Positions 9,154 through 16,556 of a DNA stretch of 64,000 nt are shown here, in pieces; position 1 is the first letter of the stretch, and every line of letters starts with the position of its first letter. Position numbers and translations under genes: made by a program. Origin of the DNA: Deltaproteobacteria bacterium. Lineage in GTDB: Bacteria > Bdellovibrionota > JACOXK01. The notes below the pieces were generated by a model. It worked only from the letters and a program-made list of their open reading frames with translations. It ran no database searches and was not told where the DNA came from. The stretch covers positions 62,001 to 126,000 of the forward strand of contig JACPKQ010000022.1 in assembly GCA_016186995.1 (NCBI GenBank), in the 5' to 3' direction.

Positions 9154-9894
9154 TTATTCCTTCTTCGATTCACCTTTAGATTTGTCTGAGCCCGCCTCTG
9201 CCTTTTTCTCTCCACCCTCTTTAGGCTTTGCTTCTGCACCCTTAGCTTCTTTTCCTGCTTCTCCTTCTTTACCTTCAGCTTGAGCTTCTACGCCTTCCGG
9301 AGCTGCTACAGGTTCTGGTGCTTTTTCTTTTTGAGGAGCAACAACAGAAATAACGGTGTAGTTATCATCATAAACAAATTTAATATTTGGAAAAATTTCA
9401 GTCAGTTCTTTTACGTGAATAGAGTCATGCATGTGGAGAGCAGAAACATCAACAGTGATTTTTTCTGGGATTTCAGAAGCCTTACATTTAATAGTAGCAA
9501 CACGAACTGCAAGTTGAAGAATACCACCTTCATCTTTAACACCCGCAGGCACTCCAACAAATTCAAGAGGAATTTCAACTTCAATTTCTTCTTGAAGGTT
9601 CACTTCGACGAAATCAGCATGCAGGAATCGGCTTGTCACTGGATGTCTTTGTACATCTCTAATCAGAGCTGTTTTTTCTTCTTTAAGTCCTTGCAAGGTG
9701 ACAATGGCGTTATCACCTTTTTGTTGAAGAATACGTGAAAGCTCAAAAGGAGAAACAGCAATATGAAGATTAGATTTTACATTTTTTCCATAAAAAACAG
9801 CAGGGATAAGCCCGTTTCGTTTGAGAGCTCTGTTTAAAGATTTAGTTGGTTTTTCTCTTGCTTGAGATGTTAAATTAATTGTTTCGTATGCCAC
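9154..9894 (-). CDS. rplY: 50S ribosomal protein bL25 (CTC/TL5 type)
   Basis: 5S rRNA-binding ribosomal protein of the long CTC form. The N-terminal L25 domain (residues 1-95; GLIPAVFYGKN) is followed by the beta domain (about 100-185; EIPLEFVGVPAGVK, LHMHDSIHVKEL). From about residue 190 the protein ends in a low-complexity tail rich in Ala, Glu, Lys and Gly, typical of this branch but long here. It lies between prs and pth with short gaps (21 and 5 bases). Confidence 0.96.
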   Translation of the reverse strand: MAYETINLTSQAREKPTKSLNRALKRNGLIPAVFYGKNVKSNLHIAVSPFELSRILQQKGDNAIVTLQGLKEEKTALIRDVQRHPVTSRFLHADFVEVNLQEEIEVEIPLEFVGVPAGVKDEGGILQLAVRVATIKCKASEIPEKITVDVSALHMHDSIHVKELTEIFPNIKFVYDDNYTVISVVAPQKEKAPEPVAAPEGVEAQAEGKEGEAGKEAKGAEAKPKEGGEKKAEAGSDKSKGESKKE

Positions 9895-9915
9895 GTTGCA
9901 TCCTCCTCTATTATC

Positions 9916-10860
9916 TTATACAAAAAGCGTACTGACCGAGTCGTGTTCAAAAATCCTTTTTATAGCTTCACCTAAAATAGGTGCAGCTGAAATGACCTTG
10001 ATTTTCTGAGAGTTTTTGAACTTCTCAGAGAGGGGGATCGTATCTGTAACAATAACCTCAGTCAATGCTGAATTTTCTATTCTTTCAAAAGCTGGGCCTG
10101 AAAAAACAGGGTGGGTACAGCATGCAGATACATCCGTAGCCCCAAGGTTGAGCACAGCAAGGGTAGCTTCGGTCAAGGTACCTGCTGTATCAATAAGATC
10201 ATCGAGAATAAGGGCTGTTTTCCCTTGAACCTCACCAATAATATTCATTGCTTTTGCTTCGTTAATACCTGTTCGACGTTTGTCGATAATAGCAAGACTT
10301 GCATTCAATCTTTTTGCATAAGCCCTTGCTCTTTCAACACCCCCAGCATCTGGGGAAATAATAACAAGATCTTTATTTTTATATTTTTTTGCAAGATATT
10401 CTAAATGAACAGGGGCTGCAAAAAGGTGATCAAAGGGTACGTCGAAAAACCCCTGAATTTGACCTGCATGAAGCTCCATGCTGACCATTCGAGAAACGCC
10501 AGAAACCTGAATAAGATCAGCTACAAGCTTAGCCGTGATAGGAACTCTGGGTGAAACTTTTCGATCTTGCCTGGCATAACCATAGTAGGGCAATACAGCT
10601 GTAATACTTTGAGCAGAAGCACGTTTTAAGGCATCAATAGTAACAAGCAATTCAACAAGATTGTCGTTTACAGGTGGGCATGTTGATTGAATAACAAAAA
10701 CATCAGTTCCTCGAACACTTTCTCCGATGTCTACAAATACTTCTCCATCACTGAATTTTTTAATGGTGCATTTTCCTAGAGGTGTATTTAAATATTCAGA
10801 AATACGAGCTGCTAGAAGTGGGTTAGAGTTTCCAGCAAAAATTTTTAATTTATTGAGCAT
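9916..10860 (-). CDS. prs: Ribose-phosphate pyrophosphokinase
   Basis: Makes PRPP from ribose 5-phosphate and ATP for nucleotide, His and Trp synthesis. FSDGEVFVDIGESVRG, the flexible-loop region YARQDRKVSPR, MELHAGQIQGFF, and the PRPP-binding loop LILDDLIDTAGT are all present. 314 aa, normal length. AAGG lies about 10 bases before the ATG. First gene of prs-rplY-pth-hppA; 30 bases separate it from the EamA gene upstream. Confidence 0.97.
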   Translation of the reverse strand: MLNKLKIFAGNSNPLLAARISEYLNTPLGKCTIKKFSDGEVFVDIGESVRGTDVFVIQSTCPPVNDNLVELLVTIDALKRASAQSITAVLPYYGYARQDRKVSPRVPITAKLVADLIQVSGVSRMVSMELHAGQIQGFFDVPFDHLFAAPVHLEYLAKKYKNKDLVIISPDAGGVERARAYAKRLNASLAIIDKRRTGINEAKAMNIIGEVQGKTALILDDLIDTAGTLTEATLAVLNLGATDVSACCTHPVFSGPAFERIENSALTEVIVTDTIPLSEKFKNSQKIKVISAAPILGEAIKRIFEHDSVSTLFV

Positions 10861-10890
10861 TTTACTTAACCTTGGGGAGTGAAACTTATA

Positions 10891-11766
10891 TCATTGAAAG
10901 GTTTTTCGAACAAGAAAAACCTTTGCTTTCCACTCTGAAATAAAGAGTGAAAAAAGAATGAGACACCCCCCTAAAAGAACTTTTAAATTAAAGCTTTCAT
11001 GTCCTATACCCCAAGCAAAAAGGGCAGCTGAAATGGGTTCCACCATAAGAGTAAAAGTAGTTTTCATAGGTGAAAGAAATCGTTGTGCGGAAAGTTGTAA
11101 AAATAAACACAAAGAGGTTCCTACAACCCCTAAGTAAATAAGAATAAGCCAGGTATTCAAGGGAGGAGGGTGAAGGGGTTCTTTAAGAAGAAAACTTGTT
11201 ATGAGATTGAATAACCCGACAAACAAAAACTGGATGAAATTAAGAACAATGATATGAAGTCCATTTTTAGAATAACGGTCAGATAAAAGAATATGAAGTC
11301 CAAAAGTAGCTGCACAAAAAAGTGTAAGTGCATCCCCCTGGTTAACACCTTGAATACCCCCGGTAAGTATCCAAATACCACAGAGAGAGGTGAATAAAGC
11401 AAGTATTTGAGGAAGGGTGAGTAATTCTTTTTTAAAAATAAAGAGAAAAAGGGGAACAAAAAGAAGATACATGGATGTTAAAAAACCAGAATGAGTAGCC
11501 GGAATAAAATACAATCCAACGGCTTGTGAGGAAAATCCCAACCAGCAGGGGATGCTTAAGAAAAACCCTGGTAGTAAACATGTTTTAAGATATTTCCTAG
11601 AATAAACCACAAAAGGAAAAAGACTTAGGGCTGCAAGTAAAAAACGAAGGCTTACAATGTTTAAAGCAGAAGTTGTGGAGAGAGCAACCTTAATAAACCA
11701 AAAAGTGGTTCCCCACAGAAAGGAAGCTAGAATAAGAATCAAAAGTGCTTGAGTTTCTTTTTTCAT
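10891..11766 (-). CDS. EamA/DMT family transporter
   Basis: Inner-membrane permease of the drug/metabolite transporter superfamily with ten predicted helices as two EamA repeats (FLWGTTFWFIKVAL opens repeat 1; about residue 140 onward is repeat 2). Substrate unknown. I start at ATG 11766 (MKKETQALL): a longer frame from 11805 only adds 13 residues encoded by a palindromic repeat. The GAGG used as ribosome binding site is part of that repeat's hairpin stem. Confidence 0.85.
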   Translation of the reverse strand: MKKETQALLILILASFLWGTTFWFIKVALSTTSALNIVSLRFLLAALSLFPFVVYSRKYLKTCLLPGFFLSIPCWLGFSSQAVGLYFIPATHSGFLTSMYLLFVPLFLFIFKKELLTLPQILALFTSLCGIWILTGGIQGVNQGDALTLFCAATFGLHILLSDRYSKNGLHIIVLNFIQFLFVGLFNLITSFLLKEPLHPPPLNTWLILIYLGVVGTSLCLFLQLSAQRFLSPMKTTFTLMVEPISAALFAWGIGHESFNLKVLLGGCLILFSLFISEWKAKVFLVRKTFQ

Positions 11767-11767
11767 A

Positions 11768-11793
11768 GATCCTCTGGTCAAGCCAGAGGATGA
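11768..11793. repeat. Short palindromic repeat overlapping EamA ribosome binding site
   Basis: CCTCTGG and CCAGAGG form a perfect 7-bp stem with a 6-base loop, flanked by GAT and ATGAC as in the other short repeats of this window. On the minus strand the 3' arm supplies the AGAGG in front of the EamA start codon, so folding of the mRNA could hide that site. Confidence 0.75.
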
Positions 11794-11804
11794 CACAGAT
11801 AGCA

Positions 11805-12962
11805 CTATTCTTCGTATTCATCAATTTTTCTAAAAAGATCTGTAATGTAAGTTTCTAAAAGGGCTTGCCTGTTTCTTACTTCTTGAGGAAATTGATCTTC
11901 TTGAAACATGTGTTCAAAATACTTCATGGCACATTTTACAGATTCACCTAAAGGTAAAGACCAACATCCTTGTCTCATATTTTCGTTATGAGTGTGGGCT
12001 ATTTGATTGAGCTCTTCTTGAAAATGATTATAGTTTTTTAAAAGACTCTCTTTTATTTTTTGTGCAAAGGCTTGTCTTAATTCCCAAAAGCGAATGTCTG
12101 GATCAGTTTCTTCCGGTGGAAGTGTTTGGATAAACTCATCCATTTTTAAATTTCGAAGCTCTAATGTTTGTGTTTTAGTACTGTCTGTTGAAAGAAATTG
12201 AATTTTTGCTAAGCGCTCTGACAAAAGTTGAACGCATCGGATTTGTCCTAGTTTTTTGGCATTGTATTGAAACAGTGCACTTTCAGAAGGATCAAAAAGC
12301 CCCCACAGTGCACCTTTGGGTTTTTTAATGTCTGTTGTTGCCATCTTGTAAAGGTTTCCATTTTTAATGTCTTTAATTTCTGCTCGAATAAGGTCTAGAT
12401 CTGGAGAAAGAAGTGAAAGCATAAGACTTGCAACGCCATTTAAATATTGATGAAGATGGTTTTTAAATTGCATAACATTTTTTTCTTTTTCTAAAAGAAG
12501 TGTTTTGTAAGGGGCTGACGAATTGTAATGATTAATTTCTTGTTCTGAAACACCAGAGTATTCGTGAAAATTAAGTGCTTTTTTTTCAATTTTATTTTTT
12601 GAATTCCAGGCTGGAGTATTAAATTTGATCCATGCGGGTTCGTTTTCTTTTGAAGAGTTGTTTTTAGCATCAACAGGTTGTGGTTCTCCATCTACAAGGA
12701 TAAAAAGATCTTCATCTGTTGGATAAATGCGTTTTGTTGTTTGAACTGCTTGTTTGAAACGTTCAATGTCAAAATCTTTAAAATGTGAATGAGCCCAAAA
12801 CTCTAAATCTCGAATCACCATATTTGCCACATCAAGGAATTCACGAACCAACCCCTGTTGATCCGAATTTCCACCATTACCCTCGATATGTTGATTCAAA
12901 ACGAATCTTGGGCTCAAAGTGAGAAAAACGAGTAAAATGAGAAACCGCTTTATCGCTTTCAT
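11805..12962 (-). CDS. Secreted protein of unknown function
   Basis: Not recognised. A signal peptide is clear: MKAIKRFLILLVFLTLSPRFVL. The mature part is about 360 aa, hydrophilic, with many charged helices and no evident motif. I start at ATG 12962, with AAGGA 7 bases upstream; the frame continues to 12998 but those codons overlap the upstream regulator. The gene directly follows a broken TIGR02147-family regulator whose relatives in Bdellovibrio and Fibrobacter are often next to exported proteins, so it may once have been controlled by it. Confidence 0.7.
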   Translation of the reverse strand: MKAIKRFLILLVFLTLSPRFVLNQHIEGNGGNSDQQGLVREFLDVANMVIRDLEFWAHSHFKDFDIERFKQAVQTTKRIYPTDEDLFILVDGEPQPVDAKNNSSKENEPAWIKFNTPAWNSKNKIEKKALNFHEYSGVSEQEINHYNSSAPYKTLLLEKEKNVMQFKNHLHQYLNGVASLMLSLLSPDLDLIRAEIKDIKNGNLYKMATTDIKKPKGALWGLFDPSESALFQYNAKKLGQIRCVQLLSERLAKIQFLSTDSTKTQTLELRNLKMDEFIQTLPPEETDPDIRFWELRQAFAQKIKESLLKNYNHFQEELNQIAHTHNENMRQGCWSLPLGESVKCAMKYFEHMFQEDQFPQEVRNRQALLETYITDLFRKIDEYEE

Positions 12963-12964
12963 TG

Positions 12965-13650
12965 TCATTTCCTTGTAAGGGGAAAGAGTTGAACACACAG
13001 TTTATAAACTTCTTTTTTCTTTCCAGAGGATAAATAAAGAGAGAGCTTGTCTCTAAATTCACGAATCATTTTTTTAGCATCATTCAGTTTTTCTGGATCT
13101 AGTGCCATGGTAACGGCTGTAAAATCTCGGGTTGAAAGATCATCGTGTTCAAGTGATTTTTGAGCCAGCATTAAATTGTGTGAATGAGCTTTTCTTAAAG
13201 AGATATCGGGTGTGCCATCCGTTGTTGAAAGTTGTTTTTTGCAATTCACAAAGGTTCCATCTTCATTTTTTTTGAGAAAATTTAATCTTTCAAGTCTTTT
13301 AATGGCTTCGACCGTTTGCGAAATACTAATATTGAGCCTTTTTGCAATTGATCCATTGTAAGTTGTATAATATTTTTCGTTTTTTTAATTTCTTCCACAT
13401 CCTCTTTGCTTTTTTTAGGAAAAAGCTCCAAGAGGTTTGACCGTTCTCGAGGAGAAAGTTCTAGTTTTTGTATGATTCTTTTAGCCATTTTAATAGAAAT
13501 TCTTCTTTTGCCATTTAAGATTTCAGAAACAGAAGAAGAGCTTAAACCTAATTTATTTGAAAAGGCTCTTAAAGAGTAATGTGGGTTTTTCATTTTAATT
13601 TCTAAAAATTTTTCATGAAGTGTTTTTTGGACTGCAATTTGTTCGTACAT
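12965..13650 (-). pseudogene. TIGR02147-family HTH regulator, internal deletion and frameshift
   Basis: Two frames together make one TIGR02147-type protein. The N-terminal part from ATG 13650 (GAGGA 3 bases upstream) has the HTH (YSLRAFSNKLGLSSSSVSEI, GKRRISIKMA) and runs to IIQLTMDQ. The family then continues with a WYHYAILEL segment before IAKRL. Here that segment of roughly 25-30 residues is absent, and the reading frame shifts at 13348-13350; in the other frame IAKRLNISISQTVEAIKRLE follows at once and continues to the normal C terminus (TAVTMALDPEKL, LCVQLFPLT). So the gene is a deletion mutant, probably non-functional, although a truncated HTH protein could still be made. Confidence 0.85.
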
Positions 13651-13662
13651 AATTCCTCTAGA

Positions 13663-13693
13663 GATCCTGGATCCCCGCTCTTCTCGGGGATGA
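13663..13693. repeat. Short palindromic repeat (CCCCG-CGGGG type)
   Basis: GATCCTGGATCCCCGCTC followed by TTCTCGGGGATGAC: a copy of the dispersed repeat immediately upstream of the TIGR02147 pseudogene start. In frame it would add residues to the protein, but a good ribosome binding site lies after it. Confidence 0.75.
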
Positions 13694-13869
13694 CACGGAT
13701 GGTCAGGCTTATACAGGATTTTAGAAGAAGTGCAACAAATTTGGAGCAATATGTTCCAAAATAATGGAGCATGATATACTGACCTGCCCTCCGGTAGGCA
13801 CAACAATAGGGGGCGTGTATTCATGTATGTATTTTCAATGTTTGTGTTCGGTGGTAAGTTTGACTTTAT

Positions 13870-14628
13870 ATGTCTAAGTCAGTGAAAATAAAAAAGCAAG
13901 AAAGGGTTCTTTTTAATTCGGGTGATAACGCCTCCTATCTCTCAAAATGGGTGAAGAAAACTCTTTATGCAGAGAAAGCAAAATCAACTTTTATAGGACA
14001 TTTAGATTTTTGTTGGAAAGAGTATTGGAAAGATACAAAATATTGGGGAGATAATATATCAGGTATATGTAGCATTTCTGACTATGCAATGGCAAAAAAC
14101 CGAAAGTCTTTAACCAAAAATGATGTTGAAAAAGCTAAGTCTCTTTTAAACACTAAAAAAATAGTAAAAAAACAAGCAAAATTATCATCCAGGAAACAAA
14201 AATTTATTAAGCTAATTCTTCCAGCAGCTAAGAAATCTAAGAAGAGATATGGCGTTCCTATTTCAGTAACTCTAGCTCAGGCCGCTGAAGAAACTGGATG
14301 GGGAGACTTTGTCAAAAATAATAATTATTTTGGAATTAAAGGAAAAGGAAAGAAATTTACAACTCATGAAGAAATAGAGGGTGAAAGAATTAAAGTTAAA
14401 CATAGCTTTAGATTATATAATTCTGCGGAAGAGTCTGTATTAGATCATGGGAAGTTATTAAGCTCGAACCCAAGATATAGGCTTGTATTTAAACACAAAG
14501 ATAATCCTTTTCAGTTTGTAGACGCTTTATATAAAGCTGGCTACGCTACTAATTCTAAGTATGCCAACAATTTAAAAAGAATCATTAAAGGAAATAAGTT
14601 ATATGAATACGATGGGTTTGAGTTTTAA
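13870..14628 (+). CDS. Glucosaminidase (GH73) domain protein
   Basis: Peptidoglycan hydrolase of the FlgJ/mannosyl-glycoprotein endo-beta-N-acetylglucosaminidase family. The catalytic domain is about residues 115-245: GVPISVTLAQAAEETGWGDF contains the general-acid Glu, then NNYFGIKG, and SFRLYNSAEESVLDHG. The first 110 residues are basic and unrecognised, with no signal peptide, so export would need another route (lysis, or a holin-like system). The next gene, a lipoprotein, overlaps its 3' end by 26 bases. Codon use is AT-rich like the neighbours. Confidence 0.8.
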   Translation: MSKSVKIKKQERVLFNSGDNASYLSKWVKKTLYAEKAKSTFIGHLDFCWKEYWKDTKYWGDNISGICSISDYAMAKNRKSLTKNDVEKAKSLLNTKKIVKKQAKLSSRKQKFIKLILPAAKKSKKRYGVPISVTLAQAAEETGWGDFVKNNNYFGIKGKGKKFTTHEEIEGERIKVKHSFRLYNSAEESVLDHGKLLSSNPRYRLVFKHKDNPFQFVDALYKAGYATNSKYANNLKRIIKGNKLYEYDGFEF

Positions 14629-15136
14629 GTCTATTTTTTATTTAGTATTATTTCTTATTCTATCCTGCGCGACGGTAGACAAAAAAAATCAATATCGAGG
14701 CGAATTAAAACGACATATTAATGTACGATTTGCTTTTAGTGTGCTTGTACCTAAAGATTTTCGTCAGAAATTTTCTACTAATGGTGATGGGATTATACTT
14801 ATTTCTTCTAAGGATGAAAATGTGGAGATAAGAGCATCAGGGGGGTACAATGCTTTGTTTCACACATTTGAAGAAGAGGTTTTATATAGATTAGAAGGTG
14901 AGAAACTGCTATCAAGAGTTGAATTTGACGTTAGAAATAAAAAAACAAATCATCTGATAAAAGGTATAAAATTAATAAGTGAAGATGATGAGCAACGTTT
15001 ATTTCAAGCTATTTTCTTTTATAATAAGATTGTTTATTCAATTTGGTGTCGAGCTCCAAAAAAAGAATTTAAATTTTATCAAAAATTATTTGAAAATGTA
15101 GCTGAGAGTATTCATTTTCTTGAGCCCAGTGCTTGA
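14603..15136 (+). CDS. Lipoprotein, PsbP/DUF1795-like appearance
   Basis: N-terminal lipoprotein signal: hydrophobic segment IFYLVLFLILS followed by Cys, so probably anchored in a membrane facing the periplasm. The mature part (about 155 aa) has alternating strands beginning INVRFAFSVLVPKDF and ending with a helix (FYQKLFENVAESIHFLE), a layout resembling DUF1795/PsbP-like proteins; this is only a resemblance. AAAGGA lies 10 bases before ATG 14603. Overlap with the glucosaminidase gene suggests a two-gene unit, perhaps envelope maintenance. Confidence 0.65.
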   Translation: MNTMGLSFKSIFYLVLFLILSCATVDKKNQYRGELKRHINVRFAFSVLVPKDFRQKFSTNGDGIILISSKDENVEIRASGGYNALFHTFEEEVLYRLEGEKLLSRVEFDVRNKKTNHLIKGIKLISEDDEQRLFQAIFFYNKIVYSIWCRAPKKEFKFYQKLFENVAESIHFLEPSA

Positions 15137-15217
15137 TTAAGCTAAGAAACTGGGTATTCCACGGATAGGGTACCCCGGTATTATTTGTTACCTATGTCTC
15201 CGGTATATACACTTTTA

Positions 15218-15508
15218 CTATGCAGCAATCTTTGCAGCAATCTTTTTTTTCAATTTTTCTAATTCTTTTTCAACTCTATCTAATCTAGATTCTCGCTGTT
15301 CATTTTTTTGAATAGCCTCTCGAAGAAGTCTATTTGCCAGCGTTTGATATGGAATCCCTGTTTTTCTTGATATTTGTTTAAGAGAGCCTACTAAATCAGC
15401 ATCAAAATGAATTGTAATTTTCACTTTATTAACTTTTGACATTTGCTTGCGAAGTTTTTTTGTACCTGCTTCGTCAACTTCTACGTCACTTAGTTTTGGT
15501 TCTTTCAT
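15218..15508 (-). CDS. brnA: BrnA-type antitoxin
   Basis: Ribbon-helix-helix antitoxin that neutralises BrnT and represses the pair. The segment KVKITIHFDADLVGSLKQIS is the DNA-binding strand and first helix, and GIPYQTLANRLLREAI is the second helix; a coiled-coil, Lys-rich tail follows. I start at ATG 15508 because a strong TAGGAGG lies upstream; it overlaps the toxin gene by 23 bases, the usual toxin-first order. Confidence 0.85.
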   Translation of the reverse strand: MKEPKLSDVEVDEAGTKKLRKQMSKVNKVKITIHFDADLVGSLKQISRKTGIPYQTLANRLLREAIQKNEQRESRLDRVEKELEKLKKKIAAKIAA

Positions 15509-15767
15509 GATATAACCTCCTAAATTTTCTCCATTCAGCTGAGCCAAATATTCTTATTTTTTGCCCCCTCTGAGTATATCGAGTAGTTAAAATTCGCCCA
15601 CCCTTTAATCTCCCAACCCAATAGTACCTTTCTTCTTTCTTAGAATGTTTTCTATCTATCAGTCTAAATCCATTTACATCAAAGAAACATTCAGAAGCTT
15701 CTGTAAAATCAACGTCATGTTTTATTATATTTTCAACTTCTTTAGAGAAATCCCACTCAAACTCCAT
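15486..15767 (-). CDS. brnT: BrnT-type ribonuclease toxin
   Basis: RelE-fold ribonuclease toxin (DUF497). The family start EFEWDFSKEVENIIKHDVDF, the central FDVNGFRLIDRKHS and ERYYWVGRL strands, and the C-terminal RIFGSAEWRKFRRLYHE are present; the last segment belongs to the variant with a 'GxxxWRK' end rather than ISARxA. 93 aa, normal. Upstream DNA (15770-15830) is very AT-rich with the palindromic TATACATATTTATATG on the minus strand, a likely BrnA operator. Confidence 0.85.
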   Translation of the reverse strand: MEFEWDFSKEVENIIKHDVDFTEASECFFDVNGFRLIDRKHSKKEERYYWVGRLKGGRILTTRYTQRGQKIRIFGSAEWRKFRRLYHERTKTK

Positions 15768-15834
15768 TGTTAAGTATTACCATATAAATATGTATAAGTA
15801 AATATATTTTAAAAGAAGAATGGAAGTGTGTGTT

Positions 15835-15906
15835 TTGGGGTGGGAGGACTCGAACCTCCAAATGCGGGATTCAAAGTCCCGTGCCTTGCCATTTGGCTAC
15901 ACCCCA
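15835..15906 (-). tRNA. tRNA-Gln (anticodon TTG)
   Basis: Minus-strand cloverleaf of 72 nt: acceptor TGGGGTG/CACCCCA, D-stem GCC/GGC, anticodon stem CGGGA/TCCCG with loop CTTTGAA (anticodon TTG), T-stem GGAGG/CCTCC with loop TTCGAGT, discriminator A. The 3' CCA is not encoded. In many deltaproteobacteria tRNA-Gln sits by spoVG and prs; here spoVG is close upstream but prs is 5 kb away. Confidence 0.95.
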
Positions 15907-15985
15907 GTGATTAAAGAACAACATCAAAACAACAAAACAATTCCCCAGTTTGAGAAGGTCCTTCGTGAGAATCCTTGAAAGATTA

Positions 15986-16049
15986 CCTCAGGACTCGTTC
16001 TTTTGCACCTGACGTTGTGCAAAAGAACTTCGGCTACACCCCAGTGATT
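15986..16049 (-). repeat. Decayed partial tRNA-Gln copy with an inserted hairpin
   Basis: On the minus strand, 16049-16032 repeats the tRNA-Gln 5' end and its leader exactly (18 bases, AATCAC then TGGGGTGTAGCC). It is followed by a perfect 11-bp hairpin (TTCTTTTGCAC/GTGCAAAAGAA, 15998-16027), and then by CGAGTCCT, which matches the 3' side of the T loop. The acceptor 3' strand is missing. It looks like a tandem tRNA duplicate whose middle was replaced. Confidence 0.6.
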
Positions 16050-16072
16050 TAAAAAAACATTAAATCAACGAA

Positions 16073-16396
16073 TTAAAATTCTTCTGAAGTTGAATCTTGA
16101 GCATCTTGTGCTTCATCTGCAGAAACATGGGCAGTGCCACTTGCTTTCATAGTTTCTTCATAAGCACTAATAATTTTAGTTTCAATTGTTTGTCTTGTTT
16201 CATTGTTGAGAGGGTGCGCTATATCTCTAAAGGCACCGTCTTTTCTTTTTTTACTTGGCATGGCAACAAAAAGGCCTTTTTGCCCTTTGATAATTTTAAG
16301 ATCTCTTACAATGAAGCAGTCATCAAGTGTGATTGTGACGAAGGCTTTGAGTTTTTCTTCGTTGACTGGGAATACTTTAACTTCGGTGATTTCCAT
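16073..16396 (-). CDS. spoVG: SpoVG family regulator
   Basis: Small DNA/RNA-binding regulator (septation protein SpoVG). Hallmarks: MEITEVKVFPVNEEKLKAFV, ITLDDCFIVRDLKIIKG, GLFVAMPSKKRKDG and FRDIAHPLNNETR. 107 aa with an Ala/Asp-rich acidic tail of about 20 residues. AAGGAGGG lies 5 bases before the ATG. It is found outside spore formers, including many deltaproteobacteria, so it does not imply sporulation. Confidence 0.95.
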   Translation of the reverse strand: MEITEVKVFPVNEEKLKAFVTITLDDCFIVRDLKIIKGQKGLFVAMPSKKRKDGAFRDIAHPLNNETRQTIETKIISAYEETMKASGTAHVSADEAQDAQDSTSEEF

Positions 16397-16443
16397 TTTC
16401 CCTCCTTATTCTTTTGATGCAAAATGGGTTACTAACTCAAAAA

Positions 16444-16472
16444 TTCGTAACAACAGTCTTAAATCTTGTCAA
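16444..16472 (-). promoter_or_regulatory. Sigma-70 type promoter for spoVG
   Basis: Minus strand: TTGACA (-35, 16472-16467), 17-base spacer, TACGAA (-10, 16449-16444). The -35 is perfect and the spacing optimal; the -10 is weaker. The start codon lies about 48 bases downstream. Confidence 0.6.
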
Positions 16473-16556
16473 TGAAAGTGAGTCACCCTCCCTTAAATTC
16501 CCTCCCGTCGAGGGAGGGAATAAAGGAAGAAAGAAAGGAATGACAAAAAGAAAGAA

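Noticed and set aside
9092-9738. Plus-strand ORFs opposite pth and rplY
   Set aside because: Shadows of the minus-strand ribosomal and pth genes; composition is typical of antisense frames.
13870-15136. Phage lysis cassette (endolysin plus spanin lipoprotein)
   Set aside because: No holin, no other phage genes, and the lipoprotein is much larger than a typical spanin, with a folded domain.
15140-15217. Terminator between the convergent lipoprotein and brnA genes
   Set aside because: The region has GC-rich partial palindromes (GGGTACCCCGG, TCTCCGG), but no stem followed by a T run on either strand that I could confirm.
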